From Nitrospira sp. CG24A (GTDB lineage: Bacteria; Nitrospirota; Nitrospiria; Nitrospirales; Nitrospiraceae), in NCBI GenBank assembly GCA_002869925.2, contig NEWT02000035.1:428483-490566 (forward strand): 62,084 nucleotides of DNA, written 5' to 3'. Shown in pieces: positions 54,768-62,084 of this stretch (within the stretch, counting starts at the first letter, position 1; every line of letters starts with the position of its first letter). Below the pieces are notes generated by a model. It did not search any database. It had not been told where the DNA came from and worked only from the letters and a program-made list of their open reading frames with translations. Made by a program: the position numbers and the translations under genes.

Positions 54768-55505
54768 GTGCGCGATAAAACTCAATCGAACCAGTGGCCT
54801 CTATTGTGGATCGGAGCGATCGCGCTTTGTGCCTTCGCCAGCGGTTGCAAGCCTGACGACTCGCCATTCAAGGCGGAAAATGAATCGCTTCGCAAGCAAC
54901 TGGCTAAACAGGAGTCGGTGGTCACCTCGCTGCAGGACGGGAACAAGGTCATGCATCAACAGATCGATCTACTGAACCAGGAATTGCGCGATGCGATGAA
55001 ATCCGCCCAAAGCGCCAAGGCCGAAGCCAAAGCCGCCGCCGCCGACTTGGCGGTACAAGCAGCCCAGGCAAAAAAGCTGAGCGTGGATGTCCAAAAAACC
55101 GTAGCAGCCCAAGCGGCGCAGACGATCCACGTCGAAGAGAAAGGGACTCAGACTGAAGACATCCCCCGCCCCTTGAGCACCGTCGCCAAGGTAGTGGAAG
55201 ACACCCTCAGCCGTAACGGATACCACATCAAAGTGAGTATTAAGACCGACCAAAAAGCGGTCTACGTGACGGAACGAAAAGTCTCCCCGCCTGCCTCGCT
55301 GGAAGTCTCCGGCTCACGGAATCAATACGTGCTGTCGCTTCATGGCCTCCCTTCAAACATCACCCGACTCAACGTCAAAGCCGACTTTGAAAAACTGGCC
55401 CAGGGTGGGCGCGTACTCAGCGTAAGCGCGGAGGAGGTTGCGGAAATTGAACGAAGCCTGCTCCGGGAAGTCAACAAGGCTTTGGCTTCCCCCAGTAAAA
55501 CCTAA
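54768..55505 (+). CDS. Coiled-coil lipoprotein
   Basis: A 245-residue protein with a GTG start and GAGGGAC upstream. Lipobox CAFASGC, then a coiled coil rich in Ala/Lys/Glu (ENESLRKQLAKQESVVTSLQ; SAKAEAKAAAADLAVQA) to about residue 125. A C-terminal domain (HIKVSIKTDQKAVYVTERK) follows that I do not recognise. It is probably an envelope structural or spacer protein. Confidence 0.75.
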   Translation: MRDKTQSNQWPLLWIGAIALCAFASGCKPDDSPFKAENESLRKQLAKQESVVTSLQDGNKVMHQQIDLLNQELRDAMKSAQSAKAEAKAAAADLAVQAAQAKKLSVDVQKTVAAQAAQTIHVEEKGTQTEDIPRPLSTVAKVVEDTLSRNGYHIKVSIKTDQKAVYVTERKVSPPASLEVSGSRNQYVLSLHGLPSNITRLNVKADFEKLAQGGRVLSVSAEEVAEIERSLLREVNKALASPSKT

Positions 55506-55509
55506 CTAA

Positions 55510-55634
55510 CAGGCTGCTGAAAAAGTCCCCCAGCGTCGTTCTCAGCTCATCGAAATCCTCAACGTACCCCTGAGGGTACGCCTCCGGTTTCGAATCGCCT
55601 GCGGCCTTGCTGGGCGAACTTTTTGAGCAGCCTG
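55510..55634. repeat. Intergenic element, short form
   Basis: CAGGCTGCTGAAAAAGTCCC and GGGCGAACTTTTTGAGCAGCCTG are the ends. The central ACGTACCCCTGAGGGTACG is a palindrome. It begins 4 nt after the stop of the coiled-coil lipoprotein gene. Confidence 0.9.
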
Positions 55635-55859
55635 TAAGCTGGTTATGCGTCAACGCCATTCGTGAGATGAAGCAGGACTTGAGAGCACACTGAGTTTTTC
55701 CACAGCCTGCTCATACGGCAATTGTCAATTCATCCGTGAAACGCGCCTTGTAAAAGGTCGCGGAGAAAGAGCCCGCAGCAAAGTTCCCTTTTCTTGGTGA
55801 GGGGACCAGCCTTGTGTTAGCATTTCACTCCGATGGTTTTCTCAATATACGGTGAGACG
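55635..55859. other. Upstream region of the NlpC/P60 lipoprotein gene
   Basis: About 225 bp after the repeat with no gene. A weak TTGGTG-17-TTAGCA pair (around 55790-55825) is the only promoter candidate I see. Confidence 0.3.
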
Positions 55860-56528
55860 ATGCGATTCCTCTTCATCATGACCACGATCGCTATCACCAC
55901 GCTCGTAGGCTGTGTCACGCAGCCGATCGAACGTCCTCACACATCGCTACCAACAGAACGGCCCTGTTGCCGATCCGTCGAACGTCTACCGAGCCGGAAC
56001 GCGATCGTACAGACAGCGGCCAAGCTCGTGGGCGCCACCACGATTGAAAGCAACGGCCGGCACATCGCCTATGATTGCGCAGGGGTAACCCGTGCGGTGT
56101 TTCTCAAGCACGGGATCGATCTCTATGACACTGAGCCCATAGCCCCTCACGCCAACGGCGTCCGGATCATTCATGCACACATCCGGCAACAAGGCAGATT
56201 CCACCGGGGACCGGACGCCCACCCCGGCGATCTGGTTTTCTTCAATAATACATGGGACTACAACGGAGATGGCAAGGTGAACGACTCGCTGACGCACGTC
56301 GGGATCGTGGAACGGCAGGAACCGGATGGCACAGTCGTCTTCATCAGTCGCGTAGCTCACGCCGTCGAACGCTACCATATGAACCTACGTCAGCCCCACG
56401 TCCACAAAACCGCTGATGGTCGAATCCTCAACGACTACCTTCGCCGCAAGCATGTGCGAGACTCAGACAACACCCCCCACCTCACAGGGCAACTCTTCGC
56501 CCAGTTCGCCTCCCGGGTGAGACACTAG
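55860..56528 (+). CDS. NlpC/P60-like cysteine peptidase lipoprotein
   Basis: A 222-residue protein from the ATG at 55860. Lipobox TTLVGC near the N-terminus. The catalytic Cys73 is in YDCAGVTRAVF and the His146 in LTHVGIVER. A loop DYNGDGKVND between them resembles a calcium-binding EF-hand-like segment. NlpC/P60 enzymes cut peptidoglycan stem peptides. It lacks obvious SH3 or LysM binding domains. A hairpin follows 45 nt after the stop. Confidence 0.85.
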   Translation: MRFLFIMTTIAITTLVGCVTQPIERPHTSLPTERPCCRSVERLPSRNAIVQTAAKLVGATTIESNGRHIAYDCAGVTRAVFLKHGIDLYDTEPIAPHANGVRIIHAHIRQQGRFHRGPDAHPGDLVFFNNTWDYNGDGKVNDSLTHVGIVERQEPDGTVVFISRVAHAVERYHMNLRQPHVHKTADGRILNDYLRRKHVRDSDNTPHLTGQLFAQFASRVRH

Positions 56529-56571
56529 CCCGCATGGTTCATAACGGGTTGAATCTATTAATCTGATGATG

Positions 56572-56594
56572 TGATGAACGTTCGACGTTCATCA
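56572..56594. terminator. Hairpin downstream of the NlpC/P60 gene
   Basis: A perfect 10-bp stem, TGATGAACGT / ACGTTCATCA, with a TCG loop. No clear U-tract; it may be a terminator or a protein-binding palindrome. Confidence 0.6.
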
Positions 56595-56786
56595 GATCGA
56601 CAGGTCATCAGATACATGTCCCTTCTCGGTGTGTCGGTATCGAACACAACAGAGCAATTTTTATCGACCGCGTGCTTTAGTACAGGATTCATTATGCCGA
56701 TATCGACACAGCGGTGGAGATCGACCTCCAAACCGAATCACGGATGAGGGGTCACCATTTTCACAATAACCTGCTACAGTTATTTT

Positions 56787-57218
56787 ATGGCGTCAGTCTC
56801 ACACAAGAGTTCAACCAGAAAATCCACTCCTCTCCGCGAGAAAATCCTCAACGTGCGGAGCAGCCTCTTGAGTCTGCACAAGGCCCTCATTTTGGCGGAA
56901 CAAGTCACCTATGAGCGGATCAATGGCCGTGTCGAGTCAACCAGCGAACTCCTGCATTTGGTGTTGAACGATCCGTGGTTTACCTGGCTTCACCCGCTCT
57001 CGCAACTGGTCGTCCGTATTGACGAACTCCTGGACGATAAGTCTGAGCTCTCGCTTGTTGAGGTGGAGCACTTTCTGATTGAAGCCCGATCCCTCATCCG
57101 CCCTTCAGAAGAAGGAGATGGATTTGAACGGAGCTACTACGAAGCCCTCCAGCGGGAACCTGACGTCATCTTCGCCCACGTCGAAGTGAAGAGGCTTCTG
57201 ACAAAAATCGCCGCGTAA
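56787..57218 (+). CDS. Hypothetical helical protein
   Basis: A 143-residue, mostly helical protein without signal peptide (LREKILNVRSSLLSLHKALI, TWLHPLSQLVVRIDELLDD). No family recognised. The pattern of charged helices and a conserved-looking PWFTWLHPL block suggests a real gene. It stands alone. Confidence 0.65.
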   Translation: MASVSHKSSTRKSTPLREKILNVRSSLLSLHKALILAEQVTYERINGRVESTSELLHLVLNDPWFTWLHPLSQLVVRIDELLDDKSELSLVEVEHFLIEARSLIRPSEEGDGFERSYYEALQREPDVIFAHVEVKRLLTKIAA

Positions 57219-57356
57219 TGTCCTGAAATACTCACGCCTCATCTGCTTCCTGTCTTCTACCCGTGAATACACCCCGGGTTTCCCAAGCCTGTGGTCGAAC
57301 ACCTAGCCGCCCCTCCTTCACCTCGTCACGAACGCAATACCAGACAGGCTCTTAGC

Positions 57357-57608
57357 GGGCACGGAAAAACAATATTGGCAGGCTAAGACTTCGATAGTTC
57401 GCATGTATGACACAGCAGGCGTGCGCGCCCGCAGGATGCTCAAAAAGGCCGTTCAGCAAGGCCGCAGCGAGTGACCCCTTACCACCTTTTACTAAGGGGT
57501 GGCTGGGATGATCCCAACTGCGCGCGTCCAACGAGGGCCTTCTGAGGCCGCGCGTTGCGCGAGCACGGGGATCGTCCCAGCTACCCCGCTCCATTTTTCA
57601 GCATCCTG
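57357..57608. repeat. Intergenic element, composite copy
   Basis: A core from CAGGATGCTCAAAAAGGCC (57432) to TTTTTCAGCATCCTG (57608) is preceded by a segment (AAAAACAATATTGGCAGG) like those at 10393 and 52803. The middle contains GTGGCTGGGATGATCCCAAC and GGGATCGTCCCAGCTAC, inverted relative to each other. The preceding 57219-57356 holds no gene. Confidence 0.82.
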
Positions 57609-57681
57609 CTCATCCAAAAATCAAGTTTTTCTTGCTTGTACCGATACTTAAAGTAGACTCATCTACGGAGAGATTATAACT

Positions 57682-58047
57682 ATGCAACCACGATGTCGCA
57701 TGCGAGTACCGGTCCACTACCCTGCGCGTATCCAAAGCGATACCGAGGCCGGAGAGGGAGTCTTGTTCGACCTCTCACCTGCCGGCTGTCGAATGCGCAG
57801 CGACATCGCACTGAATGCAGGAACCTATCTCGCACTGCGGATTGCCGTGGCGCAGGAACCAACCCCCCTGGCCGTGGATGTCTCGGTCGTTCGCTGGTGC
57901 AAAGACGGGCACATCGGAGTGGAGTTTCTGCGGTACAGTCAGGGAGACCGTGAGCGAGTCACAAATCTTGTCGAACCGCCGCTGCAAAACGAAATACCTG
58001 CCCATCTTGCGCATGCAACATCGACCCTCAGCGCCGTTGGCTCGTAA
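57682..58047 (+). CDS. PilZ-domain protein
   Basis: A 121-residue, single-domain protein. RCRMR at residues 4-8 (RxxxR) and DLSPAGCRMRS around 30 form the cyclic-di-GMP-binding signature (D/NxSxxG). It should respond to c-di-GMP and pass the signal by contact. GGAGAG precedes the ATG. No GGDEF or EAL gene is in the window. Confidence 0.88.
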   Translation: MQPRCRMRVPVHYPARIQSDTEAGEGVLFDLSPAGCRMRSDIALNAGTYLALRIAVAQEPTPLAVDVSVVRWCKDGHIGVEFLRYSQGDRERVTNLVEPPLQNEIPAHLAHATSTLSAVGS

Positions 58048-58188
58048 TCGATTCCTACACAAAACCCTGCCCGTGTAGCGGAGCGAGACCATCGCTCACA
58101 ATGTCCTCTCGTAAACAGCGACGACCCCGACCACGAACTCCATGAACACTGTCCCTCTGCACAACCGCGCAATGTCTCCAAAAACACA

Positions 58189-58220
58189 AAGGCGGCCGGC
58201 CCATCAGGTCCGACCGCCTT
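58189..58220. terminator. Terminator-like hairpin between convergent genes
   Basis: Arms AAGGCGG / CCGCCTT with further pairing (CGG ... CCG) inside, followed on the plus strand by GTTTT. It lies between the PilZ gene and the basic secreted protein gene, which converge. Confidence 0.75.
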
Positions 58221-58249
58221 GTTTTACGCAACCAGAGTGACGTGATCAG

Positions 58250-58627
58250 TTAGTTCTTCTCGTGCTTGTCGCCGTCTTTGTGTTTGTCTTTCTTTCCATG
58301 CCGCTCACGATCACCATGCTTGCCACGGCCACGCGCGTTATCTCGGCCATGTTTCCCCTGCTCGCCGGCGACTTCATCTGCACGGTCTAAGCCTCGCTTC
58401 TTGCCGTGCCCTTTGCCTTTCCCCTTGCCCTTTCCTTGATTCTCTTCCTGCATCTCATGCTTATCGCCATTTTTCTCCCCTTCCACAGCCAGAGTCTGAG
58501 CAGAAGCTGGGGCAGGAGCGAGAGGTGGTGGGGTCAAGGCTAGCGCCGACTCCGGCGCTTGAGCCAAGACACTTGTAAAGGCATATAACACTGCCGCAGC
58601 CGTCAATGAAGCTACTGTTCTGATCAT
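58250..58627 (-). CDS. Small, highly basic low-complexity secreted protein
   Basis: A 125-residue protein from the ATG at 58627, with GGGAGG 6 nt upstream. A signal peptide (LTAAAVLYAFTSVLA) and a short Pro/Ala stretch lead to a Gly/Lys/His-rich tail (KGKGKGKGHGKKRG; KHGDRERHGKKDKHKDGDKH). No family recognised. The polybasic tail could bind polyanions such as DNA or polyphosphate, or metal ions through its His (inference). Confidence 0.78.
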   Translation of the reverse strand: MIRTVASLTAAAVLYAFTSVLAQAPESALALTPPPLAPAPASAQTLAVEGEKNGDKHEMQEENQGKGKGKGKGHGKKRGLDRADEVAGEQGKHGRDNARGRGKHGDRERHGKKDKHKDGDKHEKN

Positions 58628-58817
58628 GCACATCCTCCCTTGGTTATTTTCAATGATGAGAGCCATCTTCCCCTCACCATCGCAAGGTGATGCTACATTG
58701 AAAGAAGGAAAATGCCTACTTTTTGAAGAAAACTGAGGTAAGCTCTGTAGTTCAACCAATCCGCACAAAATCTGAGGTGGGTGGGATGGAGACAAACCAG
58801 CCAGACTGCCTCTCAGA

Positions 58818-59255
58818 CTATAATCGGCCTTCGTCGAGCTCGATCACATCGGCCCAGGTGGAGACAGGAGGAAGGGAACTGACCGATACGCTGCGCTTCG
58901 TCGCCACGTCTTGCAACCGTCCCTGAAACCGTTGCTGCGCCGCATCGTCTTTAGGGCCGGATGACAGAAGGCCCTGGCTCCATTGCGCAATTTCTTGATC
59001 CGATGGTTTTCGACTGTTGGTCTTCACCCAAGTAAGCAATTCCTCATCCGTTCCGCTAGCCAACACGCGCTGCTCGAAGGCCTTCGGATCGATCTGAAGA
59101 AAATTGACCAAGTACTTATCGAACCCCACCGTGATGTAGTTGTAGTCCTGAATCTTGCCCGCATGCCGCAAGCGAATCTTATCAATAAACCGCCCCAAGT
59201 GGGCAATGCCACCGAGGAGGGCTTTGGGACTGCGGGGATACGTTTGAGATGTCAT
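58818..59255 (-). CDS. DUF5069-domain protein
   Basis: A 145-residue protein. SPKALLGGIAHLGRFIDKIR and KIQDYNYITVGFDKYLVNFLQI match the DUF5069 family, with the typical TDEELLTWVK later. The function is unknown. It is cytoplasmic and is followed by a truncated end of the intergenic repeat (59258-59285). Confidence 0.8.
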   Translation of the reverse strand: MTSQTYPRSPKALLGGIAHLGRFIDKIRLRHAGKIQDYNYITVGFDKYLVNFLQIDPKAFEQRVLASGTDEELLTWVKTNSRKPSDQEIAQWSQGLLSSGPKDDAAQQRFQGRLQDVATKRSVSVSSLPPVSTWADVIELDEGRL

Positions 59256-59309
59256 CGCATCTGGCCTTGTTGAGCATCCTGAGGCTTGTTGAACTCTCTC
59301 CAGTGGTAG

Positions 59310-59546
59310 TTAGCTGGCTTTCCTCACTTCTTCCTTCAATCGCTCGGCAATCCACATCTTGATAATCGATTGCCTCGTCACCCCAAGACGGCTTGACTGA
59401 ACGTCCAATGACTCGATGATCCAACTGGGAAAATCGACGTTCACGCGTCTCTGCTCATGCCCGGGGCGACGGGTCTTCGAGAGGGCAAGATGAGGTGTGA
59501 TGTCCTTCCCCTCATCGAACATTTTTTCGAGAATCTTCGCTTTCAC
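59310..59546 (-). CDS. CopG/BrnA-like ribbon-helix-helix antitoxin
   Basis: A 78-residue protein with a GTG start. The C-terminal half (QRRVNVDFPSWIIESLDVQS, RLGVTRQSIIKMWIAERL) is a ribbon-helix-helix domain of the BrnA/CopG antitoxin type; the N-terminal half carries ITPHLALSKTRRPG. Its start overlaps the stop of the upstream frame by 4 nt (GTGA), the usual coupling of toxin-antitoxin pairs. It probably represses its own operon and neutralises the partner. Confidence 0.82.
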   Translation of the reverse strand: MKAKILEKMFDEGKDITPHLALSKTRRPGHEQRRVNVDFPSWIIESLDVQSSRLGVTRQSIIKMWIAERLKEEVRKAS

Positions 59547-59782
59547 AGTACAGTTCCCTCTCTTCCTTTCTGGCTCTTCGGACTGAAATCAACCGAATGC
59601 TTCCCTTCCAATAGGTGAAAAAGGCCGACCATAGCTTCTGACTGAGGGCTGCAATGAGAAGATACCAGCCAGACACGCTTGTCATCTAGAGTAGCATTGG
59701 ATTTTGACTCCCGAATTCGCGATTGCAGAGGAAGGGCGTCGACCCGCTGGACGTGACATGATAAAGCGCCCCAGAAATTCAA
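59543..59782 (-). CDS. Unrecognised small protein paired with the antitoxin (candidate toxin)
   Basis: A 79-residue frame from a TTG at 59782; an in-frame TAG lies 15 nt upstream of that TTG. It does not match BrnT, and I see no RelE or PIN motif. LLEGKHSVDFSPKSQKGREG is its most compositionally distinct part. Position and 4-nt overlap with the antitoxin gene make a toxin role likely but unproven. The IS630 element inserted 18 bp upstream probably removed its native promoter. Confidence 0.45.
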   Translation of the reverse strand: MNFWGALSCHVQRVDALPLQSRIRESKSNATLDDKRVWLVSSHCSPQSEAMVGLFHLLEGKHSVDFSPKSQKGREGTVL

Positions 59783-59870
59783 TGCGCAGCGGGCGAGCTA
59801 GAGCATTTTTGATTTAAGTGCATACAGTCTGTATGATCTCCTCCATTGTACTCTCGATGGAGGAGAAGGC

Positions 59871-60263
59871 ATGGACGCCTATTCACAGGATTTACGGGAC
59901 CGAGTATTGCGCGCGCTGGAGCGTGGGGATCGTCCGACGGCCATTGCGAACCGCTTTGAAGTGAGCCGGGTCTGGGTGTATCAGGTGCGGACCCGTCTTA
60001 AGCAGACGGGCCAGCGTGGCAGTCTGCCGATCGGGGGCCACCGACGGTCCCGGTTGGTCGGGATGGAGCCGACGCTTCGAGCCTGGCTGAAGGAAACCGG
60101 AGATCTGACCCTCGCAGAGCTATGCGCACGATTGGCGGAACACGGGATTGCGATCAAAGTGCCTGCGTTGTGGCATCAACTCGACAAGTGGAAGCTTACC
60201 CTTAAAAAAAACCCTGCACGCCAGCGAGCAAGCACGCGCCGACGTGCAAACCGCACGGCGTGA
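59871..60263 (+). CDS. IS630 transposase, N-terminal frame (OrfA)
   Basis: A 130-residue product with a helix-turn-helix (DRPTAIANRFEVSRVWVYQV) and a second DNA-binding part (GGHRRSRLVGMEPTLRAWLK). The frame continues past an A8 run at 60204-60211 into unrelated residues. The transposase should continue in the +1 frame. It binds the transposon ends. Confidence 0.92.
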   Translation: MDAYSQDLRDRVLRALERGDRPTAIANRFEVSRVWVYQVRTRLKQTGQRGSLPIGGHRRSRLVGMEPTLRAWLKETGDLTLAELCARLAEHGIAIKVPALWHQLDKWKLTLKKNPARQRASTRRRANRTA

Positions 60264-60810
60264 GTGGCAGACCACCCAACCGGCGCTGGATATAACGAAG
60301 TTGGTCTTTCTGGATGAAACCGGGGCCTCGACAAACATGGCCCGCCGCTACGGACGCGCACCACGAGGCGAACGGTGCATCGCCGCCGTGCCGCACGGAC
60401 ATTGGCACACCACCACCTTCGTCGCAGGACTGCGTCACGATGACATCACGGCCCCGATGGTGGCGGATGGCGCCATGACTGGTGCTCTGTTCCTGAAATA
60501 CGTCCAGGAGTTCTTATGCCCGACGTTGCACCCGGGTGACATCGTCATTGCCGACAACTTACGTAGCCACAAGGTGGCGGGTGTCAAAGAGGCCGTTGAA
60601 GCGGTGGGGGCACACATCCGCTATCTCCCACCGTATTCCCCCGATCTGAATCCCATCGAAAAACTGTTTGCGAAACTCAAAGCGCTGCTCCGCAAAGCCG
60701 CCCCACGCACCGTGGACGCGCTCTGGAAGGAAATTGGCTCGCTGCTTGACCGTTTCACGCCCGACGAATGCACGCACTACTTCGCATCCTCAGGCTATGT
60801 AAAGACATAA
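60148..60810 (+). CDS. IS630 transposase, catalytic frame (OrfB)
   Basis: The DDE catalytic domain follows the frameshift: Asp in VFLDETGAST, Asp in IVIADNLRSHK, and Glu in PDLNPIEKLFAKLK. It is produced from OrfA by slippage on the A8 tract (60204-60211), a +1 change, or equally by transcriptional slippage. The domain is complete to the stop at 60810, so the element may be active. Confidence 0.92.
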   Translation: MRSKCLRCGINSTSGSLPLKKTLHASEQARADVQTARREWQTTQPALDITKLVFLDETGASTNMARRYGRAPRGERCIAAVPHGHWHTTTFVAGLRHDDITAPMVADGAMTGALFLKYVQEFLCPTLHPGDIVIADNLRSHKVAGVKEAVEAVGAHIRYLPPYSPDLNPIEKLFAKLKALLRKAAPRTVDALWKEIGSLLDRFTPDECTHYFASSGYVKT

Positions 60811-60889
60811 ACTAAAAATGCTCTAGTCCCAATCCTGCGCCAAGACGATATCTTACAGCAAGATCTCGTATCTTGACTCTGTCGGCCAA

Positions 60890-61060
60890 AGGATCTGTAG
60901 TCACGACATGGAGTTGGCTGAGCCGCAAGACACCGGCAAGACTTTAGGCGAATGAGCCTGTGGGTCAGATAGGTGCTGCGGCTCTCTCGTTCAATCAGAC
61001 CGAACGGTACCTTGGGCCGTGCCGCCAATTGAGGTGGCCAGAGCCTGCATACGAGGAAGG
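60890..61060 (+). ncRNA. Putative IS110 bridge RNA region
   Basis: This stretch upstream of the IS110 transposase holds nested inverted segments, GAGCCGC (60920-60926) with GCGGCTC (60978-60984), and GCCGCC / GGTGGC (61021-61038). IS110-group elements carry their structured target- and donor-recognising RNA upstream of the transposase. The exact ends and loops are not determined. Confidence 0.5.
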
Positions 61061-61068
61061 TGAACACG

Positions 61069-62079
61069 ATGAACGAAGCCGCGTGCGTCGTAGGGATTGA
61101 TGTCGCCAAACGCAAACTCGACCTCGCCCTACTGGTCAATGGCAAGACCAAATCTAACGTGTTTGACAACATCCCCGCAGGCCATGCCTTGCTACGGCAA
61201 TGGCTGGCCGAGCGTGGCATACCACAGGAGCACACCCACATTTGCATGGAAGCCACTGGCCCGTACAGCGAAGCGGTGGCCATTGCCTTGGTTGAGGCGG
61301 GTTGGCGTGTCAGTGTCGTGAACCCGGCACGTATCAAGGGCTTTGCCCAAGGGGAGTTAGCGCGCAACAAAACAGATCGGGCCGATGCCGCATTGCTGGC
61401 CCGCTTCTGTGCGGCCATGCGGCCCAGCCTGTGGACACCACCCTCACCAGCGTGGCGCGAATTGCGCGCCTGGGTGGATCGGGTGCAAGCGCTCAAAGAT
61501 ATGCACCAACAAGAGAGTAACCGGTTGGAAGCGCATCAGGCCAGTGAGCAACTGCTGCTGGTCAAGGCCGTACACACGCATCTGGATTGGCTGGGGCAAC
61601 AGATTGCTGATCTTGAACGCCACATCAACGCCCACATTGATCGCCACCCCGATTTGAAGGGTGATGCCGAGTTGCTCCACAGCATTCCCGGCATTGGAAC
61701 GACCACGGTGGCCAAGGTGCTGGCCTATGCGGGCGATGTGCGGCGCTTTGCCAATGCCAAGGCCCTGGCGGCGTTCATTGGGGTGACTCCACGACAGCGT
61801 GTGTCCGGCAGCTCCGTCAAAGGCCGTACGATGATGAGCCGGACCGGGCATGCCGATTTACGCCGGGCGTTGTACATGCCGGGCCTGGTAGCCAGGCGAC
61901 ACAACCCGGTGCTGAAAGTCTTCGGGGATCGGCTGCGTGTAACGGGGTTGGCTCCAAAGGCCGTAGTGGGAGCGGTCATGCGTAAGCTGGCGCATCGTAT
62001 GTATGGGGTGATCAAGTCGGGTCAGCCATTTGATGCCAATTTCACCAGGGCTCGACTTGATTTTCAAGACGGTATCTGA
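61069..62079 (+). CDS. IS110-family transposase
   Basis: A 336-residue recombinase from the ATG at 61069 with GAGGAAGG upstream (an in-frame GTG at 61060 is possible). The DEDD-type N-terminal domain has VVGIDVAKRKLDLAL and HICMEATGPY, then KTDRADAALLARF. The C-terminal Transposase_20 domain carries SIPGIGTTTVAKVLAYAG, FIGVTPRQ and the catalytic Ser in VSGSSVKGR. This arrangement belongs to the IS110 group. The right end of the element lies at or beyond the window edge. Confidence 0.95.
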   Translation: MNEAACVVGIDVAKRKLDLALLVNGKTKSNVFDNIPAGHALLRQWLAERGIPQEHTHICMEATGPYSEAVAIALVEAGWRVSVVNPARIKGFAQGELARNKTDRADAALLARFCAAMRPSLWTPPSPAWRELRAWVDRVQALKDMHQQESNRLEAHQASEQLLLVKAVHTHLDWLGQQIADLERHINAHIDRHPDLKGDAELLHSIPGIGTTTVAKVLAYAGDVRRFANAKALAAFIGVTPRQRVSGSSVKGRTMMSRTGHADLRRALYMPGLVARRHNPVLKVFGDRLRVTGLAPKAVVGAVMRKLAHRMYGVIKSGQPFDANFTRARLDFQDGI

Positions 62080-62084
62080 CCCCT

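Larger units (their letters stand above)
59801..60823 (+). mobile_element. IS630-family insertion sequence, complete
   Basis: The 1023-bp element has 10-bp perfect inverted ends (GAGCATTTTT / AAAAATGCTC) flanked on both sides by TA, the IS630 target duplication. It contains two overlapping frames for one transposase joined by a frameshift. It lies just upstream of the toxin-antitoxin-like pair. Confidence 0.95.

Noticed and set aside
59543-59782. Calling the antitoxin partner BrnT.
   Set aside because: None of the BrnT sequence features are visible; only position supports a toxin role.

Overview
The window reads as chromosomal DNA of a Gram-negative, high-GC bacterium. An outer membrane is implied by a complete Tol-Pal cluster, several lipoproteins, a TolC-type channel, a porin-like barrel and a periplasmic HtrA protease. 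Gene content and style (small c-type cytochrome, Mrp-type ATPase beside moeA-mobB, tatC, many unusual intergenic repeats) fit a Nitrospira-like member of Nitrospirota. That assignment is inference; the window has no rRNA or other decisive marker.

Layout. (1) 1-7.8 kb, minus strand: a likely operon running TolC-like channel, periplasmic adaptor, GAF-adaptor fusion, then a PqqD-like / site-2-protease / adaptor fusion. It is followed by the start of a very large surface protein (LEPR-XLL-like leader, DUF4347, tandem cadherin repeats with a 300-bp DNA period) that leaves the window at its left edge. No ABC ATPase is present. This is the most unusual system in the window. (2) 8-20 kb: mixed housekeeping and small genes (tag, a C39-like peptidase, nitrilase-family hydrolase, alpha/beta hydrolase plus methyltransferase, porin, a broken DUF4153 gene, an Rqc2/NFACT protein, a response regulator, an RRM protein). 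(3) 20-27.7 kb, minus: ABC-2 exporter, mobB, moeA, Mrp/Nbp35-like ATPase, tatC, htrA. (4) 27.8-31.6 kb: two lipoproteins, one with a caspase-like fold that has lost its catalytic residues, then a 248-bp MITE-like element and a cytochrome c with a recognisable promoter and terminator. (5) 32-45 kb, minus: one long, tightly packed cluster tolQ-tolR-tolA-tolB-pal, two CpoB-like genes, mutL, miaA, mtnP, a PfkB kinase, a TPR lipoprotein and a RodZ-like gene. (6) 45-51 kb: tRNA-Asp, tRNA-Val, xerD, an LppC-like TPR/periplasmic-binding lipoprotein activator, a site-2 protease and trpS. (7) 51-59.8 kb: small envelope and signalling genes separated by copies of an intergenic repeat, ending in a CopG/BrnA-like antitoxin with an unknown partner. 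(8) 59.8-62.1 kb: a complete IS630-family element and an IS110-family element with a structured upstream non-coding region.

A family of about 125-330 bp intergenic elements with inverted ends (CAGGCTGCTGAAAAAGT at one end, its imperfect complement at the other) recurs at least ten times. They lie close behind stop codons and in two cases overlap or abut the stop codon of a gene. They are the main intergenic component of the right half of the window.
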